A stretch of 46,224 nucleotides of DNA, from contig CAJTFE010000040.1 in the NCBI GenBank assembly GCA_910575725.1, positions 1 through 46,224 on the forward strand. Reading direction: 5' to 3'. The notes below the pieces were generated by a model. The model did no database searches. It was not told the origin of the DNA and saw nothing but the letters and a program-made list of their open reading frames with translations. This document shows, in pieces, positions 46,037-46,224 of the stretch. Positions within the stretch are counted from its first letter, which is position 1. Every line of letters begins with the position of its first letter. Position numbers and translations under genes: made by a program. This DNA comes from Clostridia bacterium. GTDB taxonomy: Bacteria > Bacillota > Clostridia > Lachnospirales > Lachnospiraceae.

Positions 46037-46224
46037 CAGATAGAATGGTTATAATTGTTTCCTGCCCTTTTTTCTCTTATTTAAAATCCCTATAATAGCA
46101 TGGAAAGAAAAGAAAGGAGCTTCCTGTATAATTCAAATATAGGGAATTCCAAGAAAGAAGGTTGAGAAAAAAATACCTCAGAGTAAAATAAGATTACTGA
46201 CTTCGCAGGTTAGTAAAAATCTTA
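46037..46224. other. AT-rich right edge with a terminal hairpin
   Basis: No gene is supportable. TATAAT at 46091-46096 lacks a good -35, and a 21-codon frame from ATG 46100 has no ribosome site. The last 36 bases fold: TAAGATT (46189-46195) with AATCTTA (46218-46224) and ACTGAC (46196-46201) with GTTAGT (46209-46214). The element reaches the window edge, so its context cannot be seen. Confidence 0.35.

Noticed and set aside
46100..46165. 21-codon ORF near the right edge
   Set aside because: It has no ribosome site or conserved feature, and its composition fits AT-rich non-coding DNA.
1..46224. CRISPR arrays, tRNA, rRNA, IS transposases, integrase
   Set aside because: I saw no regularly spaced direct repeats, tRNA cloverleaf or rRNA segments, and no DDE, tyrosine or serine recombinase motifs in any convincing frame.

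Overview
The window is the conjugation core and cargo of a large integrative conjugative element (ICE) or related mobile element, most likely from a gut Lachnospiraceae-type Clostridia. The evidence is GC-rich genes with strong AGGAGG ribosome sites, two SpoVG-like proteins, small proteins of the kind that recur in Lachnospiraceae ICEs (YodL, DUF4320, DUF3852, DUF4240, DUF6103-like), a MobP-type relaxase and a VirB4/VirD4 secretion system. No integrase, excisionase, rRNA, tRNA or CRISPR array is in view, so neither end of the element is defined.

Layout. 0.1-4.4 kb: small regulators and unknown proteins (AbrB-like, YodL-like, two SpoVG-like, one ribbon-helix-helix-like) bracketed by two near-identical Flp-like pilin genes. 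4.4-12.7 kb: a Tad/type IVc pilus operon with prepilin peptidase, CpaB-like, CpaE-like and CpaF-like proteins, TadB- and TadC-like membrane proteins and two TadE-like pseudopilins. 12.8-25.2 kb: the type IV secretion channel: large surface protein (apparently frameshifted), VirB2-like, VirB6-like, VirB3-like, a VirB4 N-half-like protein, VirB4, and an NlpC/P60 wall hydrolase. Enzymes with no obvious channel role lie between them: an ADP-ribosyltransferase-like protein, DUF4240, a deoxyribosyltransferase-like protein, Fic, and an amidoligase with a gamma-glutamylcyclotransferase. 25.2-28.8 kb: small unknown genes, possible DNA-binding proteins and two conspicuous structured non-coding segments, one of which is a candidate oriT.

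28.9-35.4 kb: an AT-rich cargo with its own promoter and terminator, flanked by an 11-bp direct repeat. It encodes a DUF1016/PD-(D/E)XK protein followed by the complete four-gene anti-phage system QatABCD. 35.4-41.5 kb: DNA processing resumes with a relaxase carrying a long Sel1-repeat tail, a Toprim primase-like protein, the VirD4 coupling protein and a winged-helix protein whose 3' part looks decayed. 41.8-46.2 kb: a lower-GC segment with an XRE regulator, a VanY-like D,D-carboxypeptidase and a VanS/VanR-like two-component system without vanHAX, then a CD3324-family regulator preceded by a tiny leader ORF and a large hairpin.

How it may work together (inference): the relaxase nicks and leads the DNA, VirD4 and VirB4 drive it through a wall-spanning channel opened by the NlpC/P60 enzyme, and the Tad-like pilus may make mating contacts. 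The intercalated enzymes may protect the element in the recipient or modify it, while Qat protects the host from phage.
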